The translations under genes were made by a program, and so were the position numbers. A stretch of 64,000 nt of DNA from Turbatrix aceti. Lineage: Eukaryota > Nematoda > Chromadorea > Rhabditida > Panagrolaimidae. The notes beneath the pieces were generated by a model. That model made no database searches. It was given only the letters and a program-made list of their open reading frames with translations, and was not told the DNA's origin. Numbering within the stretch: position 1 is the first letter of the stretch; the number at the start of each line of letters is the position of its first letter. Location of the stretch: assembly GCA_963969345.1 (NCBI GenBank), contig OZ017766.1, positions 2,294,001-2,358,000 on the forward strand. The letters are read 5' to 3'. This document shows positions 1-11,044 of the stretch, piece after piece.

Positions 1-309
1 TGGACTGCGCGTGGTTCTTTTGCGGTCCTCAGCACCGCGACTGACGTCTTCCAGGTAACAAATTTGTCTTGTCGTCTGTCAGACGTACCCAATGAGTAAT
101 CCTACCCCGTGCGCCGGTAAAACAGCCGGCTCGGGGCCAGCTGTTCTCCGATCGCCGGTCATCGATTGACCCACACCGACCCAGGGGAGGCCTTTATCGC
201 ACTTCTGCACCCTCCAACGACGGCAATCGCTGCCAGAACAACAAAAGTGTGAGACGAGACTGTGAGGTGAGTAAGCGTCGTTCAGACGACCAGCGAACTG
301 CAGTCGAGA
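1..309. other. 3' flank of SF3B4, no gene seen
   Basis: This stretch lies downstream of the SF3B4 stop codon. I see no open frame with recognisable protein character and no RNA gene. Confidence 0.5.
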
Positions 310-1419
310 TCACGCCATGGGCGGAGGTGGTATGTTCATGTAAGGCGGCTGTGCGAAGGGGGGCGGCGGAGGCGGCGGATGCGAAGCTCCGGGCGGCGCT
401 GGGGGGATACCCATGCCCCACATTGCTGAAAACAACCGCGTACCGTAAAGCATGCGACCCAGAAAAAACTCACGAGGTGGGGGAGGCTGGAGGCCGGCAG
501 GTGGGGGCGGGGGAGGGAAGCCCATCATGGGCGGCGGTGGGGGCATGGCAGGCATCGTCATCTGAGGCGGCAGGCCCATCATCGGCGGTCCGAGGCCTCC
601 AGGCGGTGGCGGGGGGATGAGGCCGTTCGGCGCGGTCAACAGACTCGGCAGCGGAGCCGGCGGCATGCCAACTGGCGGCGGTGGCACTGCAAGACACAAA
701 AGTCAGAATATCGCCCAGCGGAAGATCGAACTCACAGTCTGCAAACATCTGATGGGGTCTGTCGCCTGCGATGATCGGGTTCTGGGCAGCGAGCAGTCGT
801 TCGGCGGCCGTGCCGTGCCGCTCGCCCTTCGCGTCTTTCTTGTAGGCGTACGAGCATGTGATGGCCCTGTTGCACAGGTACTGCCCGTTCATCGCCTCCA
901 GGGCGGCATCGGAGGCTTCGAAGGAGGCAAAGTTGATGAAGGCGTAGCCCTTGCTGTTGCCGGTCTCGGTGTCTCTCATGATCTTGGGCACCTAAAAGAG
1001 CAATACAATAAAAGTGCCCGGCCTACCTCACTCACCTGCAGGATGACTCCGAAGGCGCTGAACGTGTCAAAGAGGAGCTTCTCGTCGACCTCGGGGTCCA
1101 GGTTGCCGACGAAGAGATTGGCGCCGACGTCGAGGCTCTTCTCGTTGGCAGAGGCCTTGTTCACCTTGATGGGCTTGCCGAAGAGCTTGATCATGTTCAT
1201 GATGCGCATCGCGTAGTCCGCGTCCTCCTCGCCCATGAACTCGACGAAGCCGAAGCCCTGGTGGGTGTTGGTGATGCGGTCCTTCGGCATGTTCACCGAC
1301 ACCACCGGTCCTGCCTGGACGAACAGCTCCCAGAGCAGGGCCTCGGTCACCTTGTCGTCGAGACCTCCGACGTACACGGTAGCGTCCTGGTTTCGATCCG
1401 CTCCGCTGAACGTGGCCAT
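310..1419 (-). CDS. SF3B4: Splicing factor 3B subunit 4 (SAP49)
   Basis: U2 snRNP SF3b subunit that contacts pre-mRNA near the branch point in the nucleus. Exon 1 (1419 to 1036) encodes RRM1, with the RNP motifs VYVGGL and GFGFVEF, and the start of RRM2 (LFVGNL). Exon 2 (from 991) completes RRM2 (GYAFINF) and the conserved stretch around [11 protein letters not shown]. The last exons encode a Pro/Gly/Met-rich tail typical of the family. I join the tail across an approximately 46-bp intron near 427-472 (GTGAGT...TTTTCAG), which removes a non-proline stretch. The product is about 340 residues, shorter than the vertebrate protein. The ATG is preceded by an acceptor-like CACTTCAG at about 1429, probably a spliced-leader site. 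This is the last gene of the putative operon, 165 bp after the Arp6-fusion stop. Confidence 0.95.
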
Positions 1420-1428
1420 CTCGTTTTC

Positions 1429-1440
1429 CTGAAGTGATTC
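1429..1440 (-). promoter_or_regulatory. Candidate trans-splice acceptor for SF3B4
   Basis: On the minus strand the sequence reads CACTTCAG, then 9 bases, then the SF3B4 ATG. No donor that would pair with it is apparent in the 165 bp back to the upstream gene's stop. A spliced-leader acceptor in an operon is the natural reading. This is inferred; no RNA evidence is available. Confidence 0.45.
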
Positions 1441-1583
1441 AAGGCGTTATCGAGTCAATCATGCGTTTTTAGGTACAAATGGTGCCTTGCAACCATATTT
1501 TTTTCTTCTCCTCGCTTTGTCCAGGTTTTTTCATTTATGCAAAAGAGATCTCAGGTCAGGTGAGTTCGATAATGCTCGAGAGA

Positions 1584-4500
1584 TCAAATCAGGTCCCGCG
1601 AGTTTGTCCGTGGTCGGCCTCGTCCGCGGCCCCGAACACGGCCGCGTGCCTCGCCCCGGTCCACGCTGATCCCTCGGCTCCGGCTTCCTCTGCTCCGGCC
1701 CCGGCCACGGCCACGACCCGGGGCCCCGATAGGCACCGCGTACACAGCCATGCCCCGGCCCCGACCGCGACCCCGCCCCCGGATTTGCGGTGCCGTCAGG
1801 GGCACGTCGAATTCTGTTCCGTCAGAAATCGGAGGTGATTCTGAAGCCTCGGTCGGTGATTCGGTAGCGTCATTGGACTCTTCGGATTCCACGTTGATGG
1901 CGACGCGTGGTCTTTTAGGCAGTGGAGCGTCTGCTGAGGAGGCAGGAACAGGAACCGCCTCCAGCACTGAGCTAGGAGCGCGTGAATCCGGCGACTCAGA
2001 AATTTCGAATTCAGGAACAGAGTCCATGGTGGCATCCTGCACGTCGGCTTCGTCAACTACGTCGAGCTTGCTGCCTTCAACGCCGCCGAAGCTGATGCTC
2101 TTGCGCTTCTTCGTCTGCGAACTCGGTTTCTTGAGAGAGCTTTTGACGTCGGATGCAGAAGACGGCGGCAACGTGGGATCCTCGAACTGAATCTCGTACC
2201 GATCATGCTCAAACTCCTCGAAAACAAGCTCCGGCGATTCGCGTGCAACTGCAAGAGGCGCAAATTCTTCCCTGGGAACTGTTCGTCCGAGTTTTTCAGC
2301 TTCTGCAGCTAAGAAAGGAGCGAGGATGCCGGTCGACAACGTTGCATCATCGGCGCCGTCGACAGTTTCTCCCAGAAAGTGCAGAACTCGCGGAAGAGAG
2401 TAATGGAGCACGGTAATGCCGGGGCGGTCAGCATCGATGCCCTCGGGAAACGGAAGAATGGGATCGATCCTTGTCGAAGAGTAGCAGAGCCGAATGAAGA
2501 GACAATGGATGACGACCTCTTCGTGGTCGTCGCCGTCGTCGTCAGAGAAGACTGCTTCCAGGAAACATGAAGGAACGTCATGTCGGGGAACGGTAATCGT
2601 GCTTTCTGAGTCGGTAAAAACAAAAACCACTTTTGAATCATCCGGACCCCGAGAATTCTGCAAAACCCCGCACATCTGTTCAAGGCAGTTCGCCAGCCGC
2701 AAAGACACTCACCTGGTATTCAGCAGTGCTGCCCCTCTCCGCCGGGCCCATAAGGCAAACGTGCCGCAACTCTCGCCATTGAGCCGGCGTCCAGAACTTG
2801 GCAACCGCTGCCCACGGCCAGCTCAGACACTTTAACGCCGCTGCAGCGAATTCTTCCAAGTCCCCGTTTTGGGCGCGCAGAGAGTCTTCCTCAACTTCGA
2901 CTTCAGTGACCAATTCTAAGTTACTGACGGCTTCGGTCAGCTGCCGGACGACCTCGTCACGTGCTTCAGTATTTTTGTCGTCTGAAACTGGCTTCAGAAT
3001 CTTGGAAGCAGCCTTGAGTGTCAAGACCGCCTGTTTCCACTGGGTCTTGGGTGCAAAGCTTCCGTCCGCCATCGGATTTTCTTCCGGATGCTCTTTGTTT
3101 CTCGCCATCTGGCGTCGAAGAGCCAGCCTGTACGCCACAACGCGAGAAACAAAGTCGTCGAAGTCGGTCCACAGTCTCGGGTGTTCGGTCGTCGTTCGAT
3201 TGCCGCAGCTCAAATTCTTCAGATTCTGGGTGACTTCATCCAGCGAGCATGTTCCGGGAGTCGGATCATCAGTGGGTTCATAGCTATCGTCCACCAGAAA
3301 TCGCGTCAGGGTGACAAGCTGCGAGGCAGTAGCGTCATTCAGCCAGGCTTGGAAGCCTTGGAAGACAGCTTCGTCGCTTTCGTCCTTCGGGTCAGCGGAA
3401 AAGTTTTGGAAAAACTCTCGTACTCGCGCTGTTCCCTCGCCGCCATCGTCGGCACTGGAAGCGATCGCCACCAGGTCCGAAGCAGTTGTACCGCCGGTCA
3501 TTACATCAATAAGTGTGGATTTGTACGCGGGAGTCCAGCAGATGGCTCTGAGTTGCCGGACGACGGTGGGATGCAATTCCTGCTCCTTTTCATCGATCAA
3601 CCGTTGCCAATCGGCGTTCGTCATGGCCTTGATTTGATTCGGATGACAGAGGTAAGAGAGGCCGTTGGGCGCGTCGCAGACGTAGCAATCCAGGTCAGCG
3701 TCCGCCTCAATTTCATCGCCTTCCATTTTTGAAGGACTTCTGCCCGCTTGTTTATCGCCGTGTTCAGCATCAGCTCCGACGACGTTCAGCGCCCGATCGA
3801 CCAGCTGTCGGTGATGCACGGCGTCGGTTTCGCTGGCCTCGACGAAGCCCTCCAAGAGCGCCTCAATGACAGGCGCCGGGGCAAATGACTCCTTTTTGTG
3901 TCGGTAGATGGCCTCGCGGCCGTACTCGTCGTACTCCCGTTTGGTGACAGCCCACGACACGAAATCGTCGTCATTCTGCATGAGCCAGCTCGCTGCCCGC
4001 CACGGAGCTTCCTCCGGCGTGTCGAGAACATGGATGCAGTCTTCGACCTGTTCCAGAGTGTTCGGGGCGTCGAAGGAACTCCTGATATCCCTGGCAATTC
4101 GTCTCCTGAGGTTCGGGAAGTTCGCGCAGCCGCCGTAGACGACAATGTTCTCCTGCAGGTGACAGCCAACGATATCAAACGGCATAGAGGAGTGCGTGAC
4201 GTATCGTATCGCGTCCGTCAATCCCCGACTGTCAATGTCCTTGAGGTTCGGTTGAAAGATGAGTTCCGGCATGCAGAAGCGCTCCCGATTGAGGTGGACC
4301 TTGGAAAAATACTTGTCGTGCTCCTGAAGCTCCGGAGGAAGTCCGACTCTTCCCCGGAAGAGGTGCTGTCGGTCGGGGAGGTAGTAATCGATGCCGTAGA
4401 CTGACCCGTCCTCACTAAACGTCATTTTTAGAAAAACACCATTGCGCAGGTCTAAAAAACTTACGACGCATTATGGGCAGCCATAAAATCTTCGGCGAAG

Positions 4501-5219
4501 AAGCAAGAGTCCTCTTTCATCTGATGGACGACCCACGGCTCGGAGGAGAGGTCGATCTGCCGCATCGAGACGTGGTCCCGGAGCCAATGACCGATGTGAA
4601 GTCCGCCGACGTGCGAGAAGACGGGTTCCCGAGCGATGCCACCCATGAGGAAGGGCACGACCTGCGTCACCGAATGACCGATGTCGACGACGACGCAGTG
4701 CGGGGCGCCGTTCGACTTGTACATGTGCCTTCCAACGAGTGTTGGCGCTGAACGAGAAAACGCATAAAAAACCAACAGTAATCAAAAACGCACCAGTGGA
4801 CATGAGAAGAGACGGGAAGCCAAAGTGCTCGAACATGAGTTCGCCCATGGCACTCTTGTACGAGGACACGCCCATCGAGAGATCAGTCATGACGAGATTC
4901 GTGTCCGCCGCGTCTACAGCGAGACACCGCTTGCTGAAAACGTGTTCGAGGATCTCCATTTGGAGAGAGGAGCTTTCTGCAAGACATAACTGGAACAAGC
5001 ACCATGGAAAAGGGACTCACCGATGAAGCCGTTATCGTACGGAGAGTCGATGATGATGTCAAACGACTCAAAACGGGGATTCATGGCTTCTAGGCCAGAT
5101 ATGAGGTTGCCGTTGCGGGTGAACATGAAATTAGGGACATTCTGCGGTCGGTCATCGCCCAAATACCCGGCTTTGAGTGCGAAGGACCCGTTGTCCAGGA
5201 TGAGGGTCCTAGACGCCAT
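1584..5219 (-). CDS. ARP6: Actin-related protein 6 with long C-terminal extension (fusion)
   Basis: Exon 1 (5219 to about 5037) begins MASRTLILDNGSFALKAGYL, a clear Arp6 N-terminus. Exons at about 4978-4804 and 4755-4465 cover the actin-fold middle (phosphate-loop segment VVVDIGHSVTQVVP). The exon from about 4419 to 2701 carries the Arp6 C-terminus (ENIVVYGGCANFPNLRRRI; final helix near REYDEYG). Arp6 belongs to the SWR1/SRCAP complex that deposits H2A.Z. Where Arp6 normally stops, after about 400 residues, the frame runs on for roughly 760 more. The extension has an acidic segment with CYVC and CH, an alpha-helical middle, then after an intron a domain of unknown family. It ends in a basic Ser-rich region with KSISF (RVxF-like) and a long RG-rich tail with AT-hook-like GRGRPR. 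The extension has no family I recognise. See the finding on the fusion. Confidence 0.85.
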
Positions 5220-5355
5220 CTGCAACTGCCGCGTGCAATCGCGCCCAAAAAAACGCAAACAGATACAAAACGGCAAGTGTACCGCATTCGTCGCCACGAA
5301 CCGCCCAAAAATACACAACTTGTTCAAATCAAAAACTATCCAACACCCTCAAAAA

Positions 5356-6571
5356 TCAAAACTTGAACAGAATGGAATCGCTGTTGTCACCGAAATCAAA
5401 GTTGATCTCGTCCTTCTTCTTTGAGCTCTGGTTGCGGCGTCGCTTGGCGTTCTTGTTTTCAAGGGATTCGAAATAGCGATCAAAGCTGAGATCAGATTCA
5501 CCGGAAAACAGCGCAGCAGCACCTAAAAATCTCGAATTAAACAAAATCTCTTTCAAACGTTCAAACCCACCGCTCGCGCTATCCGTGATGGTGCGGTCAA
5601 TCTCCTTGAAGGTGTGCATGATGTGAGAATTGTCCAGGTCTACGTTGATGCAGTCGTGGCCGTTGTCATCCGGGTTGGACAGCAGCGTCATGTCCATCGG
5701 CTCCTCGCAGTTTTGATCCTTCACATTTCGGCACGACTTGGACAAGTTGAGCGGCGCCGTCTGGTTCAGAAGCGTAAACTGAGGGTCCTGAAGAATTCGG
5801 AATGCAATCGAGGACGCACCAAGTTCAGAACTCACCGATTTCGACGTGACAGAGCGCGACAACTGCTTCGCATTCGACGAAGAGGTATTCGAGTTCAGCG
5901 CATCGCGGAGGATGCTCGAAACCGCCTTACGGTAGGTCGTAGCCTTGGAGTCCTTCAATGTCAGCATCGGCAGGCTCATCAGGATGCGCTGAGCGAGAAC
6001 GCCCTCGTTGACGTTGTCCGCGGGAAAAGGCGGGCCGGAGTCGAGCACCGAGAATTCGTCAGTCGTCGTCGATTGCTGGATCCTCTTACTCGAACGACGC
6101 CGCTGCTCATGGTGGTTGTGCCGGTCGAGAGAATCGCTGGCGGACGTGGTGTTCTCGCGGAGACCAACGCTTTTACGCCGACTTTTCTTCTCTCGATTCC
6201 TAAAGAAGTGCGATAATTTTTTTTTTGAATGAAAGCAAAACTCACTTCATCATCATTTCCGCAGCGGTGACGAAGCCCTTCGACGACGACGGCTGATCGG
6301 AGTTCTTCTCCAGCGTGCCCACGACTTCGGGCTTTTTGTTGATGCGAACGCGCTTGGGCAGCGGAGGCTGGAGGAAGTCCTGAGAAGCGGTCGCGACCTC
6401 GCTCTCCTCGTCGATGGGGATACGGTTCCACTGGCGATGCTCGTCCTTTTGGGCCTTCTCCGAGAACACGCCAACTACATCCGTGGACGCCATACCCTTT
6501 ACGGGATTCGGAATGGCGGGGAAAATGGTACCCGAAAGCGCGCTGCCTTTGAAGATGCCCCGTCGGCTCAT
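5356..6571 (-). CDS. Unknown basic, probably nuclear protein with PP1-docking-like motif
   Basis: About four exons joined by short introns (one near 6242, one near 5840, one near 5570-5525) give a protein of roughly 300 residues that I do not recognise. It has no membrane segment or signal peptide. Visible features are basic clusters (LPKRVRINKKP, KKSRRKSVGL, EQRRRSSKRI), an SILR sequence matching the SILK-type PP1-docking motif at about 5905-5916, and a PMDMTLL sequence resembling a kinetochore MELT motif at about 5685-5700. The C-terminus KRRRNQSSKKK is followed by an acidic Phe-rich tail. ATG 6571 follows an acceptor-like GAAATCAG. It is second in the putative operon: 161 bp from the upstream stop and 136 bp ahead of the Arp6 start. 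Similarity to KNL1-type proteins is only at motif level and may be chance. Confidence 0.7.
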
Positions 6572-6732
6572 CTCAACGCCCTGATTTCAGTCACGAAATC
6601 TGTCTCCGAACAACAAAGGTATAAAATCGTTTTCTAACGATAGATGTAAACAACGAGCATCACAGAAGTAAACGGCGTACTATTTATTAACTCTGTTAGT
6701 GAAAAATCTCTGTCAAAAGACGAAAACTCCCG

Positions 6733-7332
6733 TTAAAATTCAATGGCACGTGAAAACTTTTCAAACCTGTGTTCCTTCTCTCTCGCCGCCTCAAAATCGT
6801 TCTCTGCGGTCCATGAGCGATCGTATTCGAGTCGGTAGCTGCCAATATGCTTGTTCTTGCAAGTAGGCCACTCGGCAGGACCGATGAGCGAAAAGAACCG
6901 TTCTCCACTCGGCTTTTCCCAAAGGTGATAGATCTTGCCAGGGAGTTTCTGCAGGTTGCACGGAATGTTATGCAGCTCAGCGTCCAGTTTCGCTTTTTCC
7001 AGAATCGATCGGGCCTTCTAAAACTTTTTTTTTATAAAAACACCAAAAAAAGAAAGAAACAACCTGCTCGAGGGCATTCATCTGATCCGCAATGACGAAA
7101 AGCTTCGAAGCAGCATTCTGGTTGACGAATTCCTTGGACAACTGAATGGACTTGGCGAGTTCGACAAGGTCCGAAGGGTTGTACTGCTTGTGCACCTTCT
7201 GCGCATTCACGACGGACGAGGCAGAAGGGTCCGAGCGGGAAACCAAGTTCACTGAAGCAATATTCGTCTAACCTACAATAAACAGTACTAAAACATACCT
7301 TGCAACTCCTGCACAGAAGACGTAACCGGCAT
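6733..7332 (-). CDS. C1orf50-like protein (DUF2452)
   Basis: Exon 1 is MPVTSSVQELQ from 7332. A GTATGT...TTCAG intron joins in frame to the exon from about 7252. After a second short intron the protein continues with KARSILEKAKLDAELHNIPC and ends ...FSRAIEF at 6733. The order DLVELAKSIQ, ADQMNALEQ, HNIPCNLQKLPGKIYHLW, FFSLIGPAEW and IGSYRLEYDRSWT matches the DUF2452 pattern known from human C1orf50, a conserved metazoan protein of about 200 residues and unclear molecular role. Length, about 165-170 residues, fits. It is the first gene of the putative four-gene operon and is divergent from EMC1, with 251 bp between the start codons. Confidence 0.85.
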
Positions 7333-7583
7333 ACCGCCAAAAAACAACAAACAAGAGCCTGCAAAAAAGTACAAAAGCGTTCAAAAGCTAAAATTGGTAG
7401 ATTTGGTGTGCATTCGCAACGGAGAACATAATTCGCCTCGGGACCAAGCGTTATGAGAATTTGAGGAAACGAACGCTCCAAAAAAGCAAAGCACGACAAC
7501 CAATCTCGACAAAGTCTCGTTGCTTTTGTCTGATTGTTTTTACGGTTGTTTTGCTCTCCTTGTGCCATTGACGTGCATGTACG
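7333..7583. promoter_or_regulatory. Divergent promoter region, operon / EMC1
   Basis: The 251 bp between two divergent start codons must hold the proximal promoters of both EMC1 and the four-gene minus-strand cluster. No TATA box or specific operator is obvious. The assignment rests only on position. Confidence 0.5.
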
Positions 7584-10500
7584 ATGTACACGACGTTATG
7601 CGTACTCTTTGTCGTGGTCACCGCACCTGTTCACGCGCTCTTCGAGGATCAAGTCGGCAAATTTGATTGGTGAGCTGGTCTTTGGGACTTTTATTTTCAT
7701 CCTCGGATATTTCTTACCTTTCAGGCGGGCAAGACACATTGGATGTCCCAATCAGGTTGAATTCGGCCGCACAACTAAGGGCAGGGATTTTTTGCTGGCT
7801 GCGTCGAAGCGAAATGCCATCGCCGCCATCAACATCAACACCGGCGCTCTCGGTTGGTTATTCGATCGATTTTACCTAAAAATCGGATTTTGTAGACTGG
7901 AGACAGGTGAATGAAATAGACCCGGTCGTGCCGCCAGCTTTCTGGACTCATTCGCCCGCCACCCGACAAGACGGGCCTCCCTGTAAGTTGTTTTTGACTT
8001 TTTCGATCCAGTACCGACTGTTTTTGCAGACGTCGCCTTGCTTCTCAATGGCGGTACTATGCTTCGTGTTTTCCACCAATACAATGGCGTTTTGCAATGG
8101 CAAAAAACCGTATCCGTCTCCCCAAAGTTAGTTTTTTCTTCTTTTTTGGTATCTTTCAGCCATTTTTTTTATTTCAGAACCACCCGTGTTTTGGCGACGC
8201 AAAGTAACGTCATTCTAGTCACCCCATCTTCCGTCGTCGGCTACAGTGCAACAACTGGCGAAGATGCCTTCGAATACTCCCTTCCGGGTGCCACGGCTGA
8301 CCTCGTTGAAGTCGCACAGACTTCTGATGATCGTGTTCTCGTCGCTGCCATCACCGACGGTTCTCTGAACGTGTTCGCTGTCGACGCAGAGACCATCGCT
8401 CCCGTATCGAAGGGCGTGCAGCTCGGATCGAAGCCCAAGAAATGCGTCGTCTTCGGCGGAGCTCAACTTGCCTGCATCGGCGCTGAGAACGGCGTTTCCG
8501 TCGTCGATCTGGCCCAAAACGCCCCTCAAGTGTCTCGTATTCAGGCGAACGCCATTTCCTCAGCCCGTGGCTACCTCGTTGTTGCGTCTGACGCCAAGAT
8601 CTCTGTTTACGAGGCCTCAGTTGATGGTGCTGCACCCCAGGAATCGGCCTCTGTTCCCTCCGGTGGTGTTTATGCCCTGGCACTCGACGCAGAGACCGGT
8701 GCTCCTGTCTTGGCAGTCTACGATGACTTGGAGCGCGTTTTGCGGGTTCATGACGTCAAGAAGGGCGTGCAGCTGATTTCCACGTCGCTGCAGCCCGATC
8801 TGGAGGCCCCTATCGAGCAGCTCGCCCTGCTGTCTTCTAAAAACTCGCTGCAGGTCGTCACCGTGCGGCGCGACTGCCGGGTCGACTTGTACGACATCTC
8901 CGTGCCAGCTGGCTCAGCGGCGCTCGAATGGACGCGATTTGAGGCGCTTTCTCTCATTTCAGCGGTGGAAATGGTCGATCTGCCGCTCTCCGAGTCGCAG
9001 GCGAGGATTGAGACCGAATTTGGCGCGAAGAACGGTGAGTTGCCTGATTACCGGCGATTTTGAACGAATCACCCTTTTCAGCTGGCATTCTGGGCACCTT
9101 CCTGCTCCGCATCACCACCCAGATCGAAGAAATCCGGCGCCTCGTTGTGGCCACCGTCGAACGCGTCTTTTTCACGTACGAGTTGATCTCGAGCCAGCGT
9201 GTGCCGGTCTCCGTGGCCCTGCGCAACCTCTTTGGCGACGACTCGTCTCTCCGCCGACTCAAGAAGCTGCAGCCCTGCAGTGCCGCTCCCAGTGACGCCG
9301 CCGCGGGTCTCGAGCGCGACTACTTCAACCTGCGCAAGGTCATCGTCGCCACGACGCTGGCGGGCTCCGTTTACGGCATCAACAACGACGACGGATCCGT
9401 GCTGTGGTCGCTGTACCTGGGCGACGACGCGGCACCGCTGAGCAATCTCTTCGGCCAGCCCCGCGTGCCCCTGCTTGTTCAGCGGGGTTCTGCGATCATC
9501 AAGTTCGACGCCCAGGCCGTTGTGGCTTTTGATCTGAAGGTCAGTTTCCAGTCGGGATTTTTTAGTCTTAATTTGCAGTGTTTTGGGTTTTAGTCGTCGC
9601 AGCGCAGCAGACTACTCTTTTTCAACCCCATTACCGGGCGTCAAACGCTCATCCTCGAACGAGACGGGGTGAAGCGCTTTGAATTGCTCCCCACGGTCAC
9701 CGATGACATGCTGCATCCAGTGTTCACGGTCGACCGCAAGGGCCAAGTCGAAGTTCATCCGCGGCTGGCTCACGCCCCAGAACACGGCCCCAGCACGGTC
9801 ACGCTATTCAACGTGGATATCGCGACCGGCGAAATTTCCGGCACGGAAGTCAGCGTTGTCTCGGGCGCGTCGAAGGTTACCTGGAAGTCGTCCCTAGGAT
9901 TCGTCGACGGCGAACAGCTGGTTCAGCTCGCCGGCAAACCGGCTACTCGTGAGTTGATTTGAACTTTGCTGTTGACTTTTTTATGCTTTTCAGAACGCGT
10001 CCATTCGCAAGGCAAAGTGCTCGGCGACCGTTCGGTGCTCTACAAATACGCGAATCCGAACCTGATTGTCGCGCTGTCCCACGACCCGGAGACTCTGACC
10101 CTGACCGTCTACTTCATCGACTCCGTGAACGGCCAGGTCGTGCACACGGCCCGCCAGGTAAAGGCCAAGCCGCCCTTCCACGTCGTTCACTGCGAGAACT
10201 GGGTCGTCTACGCCTACTGGTCCGACAGGAACCGCCGCACCGAGCTCGGCATCGTCGAGCTCTACGAAGGCGCCGAGCAGACGAACGAGCACAACTTCAA
10301 CAGTCTCACCACAACCAAGAACGAACTTGAGGTCATCTCGAAGGCGTTCATCTTCAACCAGGGCATATCGGCGATTCAGGCCAGCGAGACAGGTTGGCAC
10401 ATTTTTTTTTGGCACTTTAGAGCCGCTTTTTGCAGAACAAGGACTGTCCACGAGATCGCTGCTGATTGCGATGCCTTTTGGGGGCATTTTGGAGGTCTCG

Positions 10501-10910
10501 AAGAGATTCGTCGACGCCAGAAGGCCTCTCGAGATGACTCCGGAGTTGCGGGAGGAGATGATTGTGCCATACATCCCAGAACTGCCGGTCGCCAGCGAGG
10601 AACTCATCAACTACAACCAGACGGTCTTTCACGTCCACGGCATCAAGACTGCGTGAGTGCCGACTTTTGCGTAAGTGCCGACGTTAAAATTTGGTTTTGC
10701 AGACCCTCCGGGCTGGAGTCGACCTCGCTGATGCTGGCCTACGGACTGGACATGTTCTACACACGGGTGACGCCTTCGGGCACGTTCGACATCCTCAAGG
10801 ACGACTTCGACTACGTGCTCATCAGCGTGGTCATGGTGGTGCTGGTCGTCTCGAGTGTCGCGGTCAAGCGCGTCTGGCGGCACTACAACCTCAAGCAGCT
10901 CTGGGGCTAG
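7584..10910 (+). CDS. EMC1: ER membrane protein complex subunit 1
   Basis: Large luminal and membrane subunit of the EMC, which inserts transmembrane helices and supports multipass protein biogenesis in the ER. ATG 7584 opens a signal peptide (LCVLFVVVTAPVHA) followed directly by LFEDQVGKFDW, the typical EMC1 mature start. Many short introns separate beta-propeller (PQQ/WD-like) exons, for example around 8180-9040, 9080-9590 and 10000-10390. The C-terminal family block is clear: STRSLLIAMPFGGIL, LINYNQTVFHVHGIKTA, PSGLESTSLMLAYGLD, FDILKDDFDYVLIS. It is followed by a transmembrane segment (VVMVVLVVSSVAV) and a short basic cytosolic tail ending HYNLKQLWG. The gene is complete, about 900 residues, and convergent with the GPCR at 11045-12677 (134 bp between stops). 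Confidence 0.95.
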
Positions 10911-11044
10911 CCACTGACCGGGTTCTGCACCTTCCGGGGTGGGTAGTCATCGATTTCCTCTTTTTTTTGTTTGTTTGTTGTTCACTTGGCCTAGCCCGAC
11001 CCTAATTAACCACGGCTTTATCCAAGGCGAGACCGGTATTGGGG

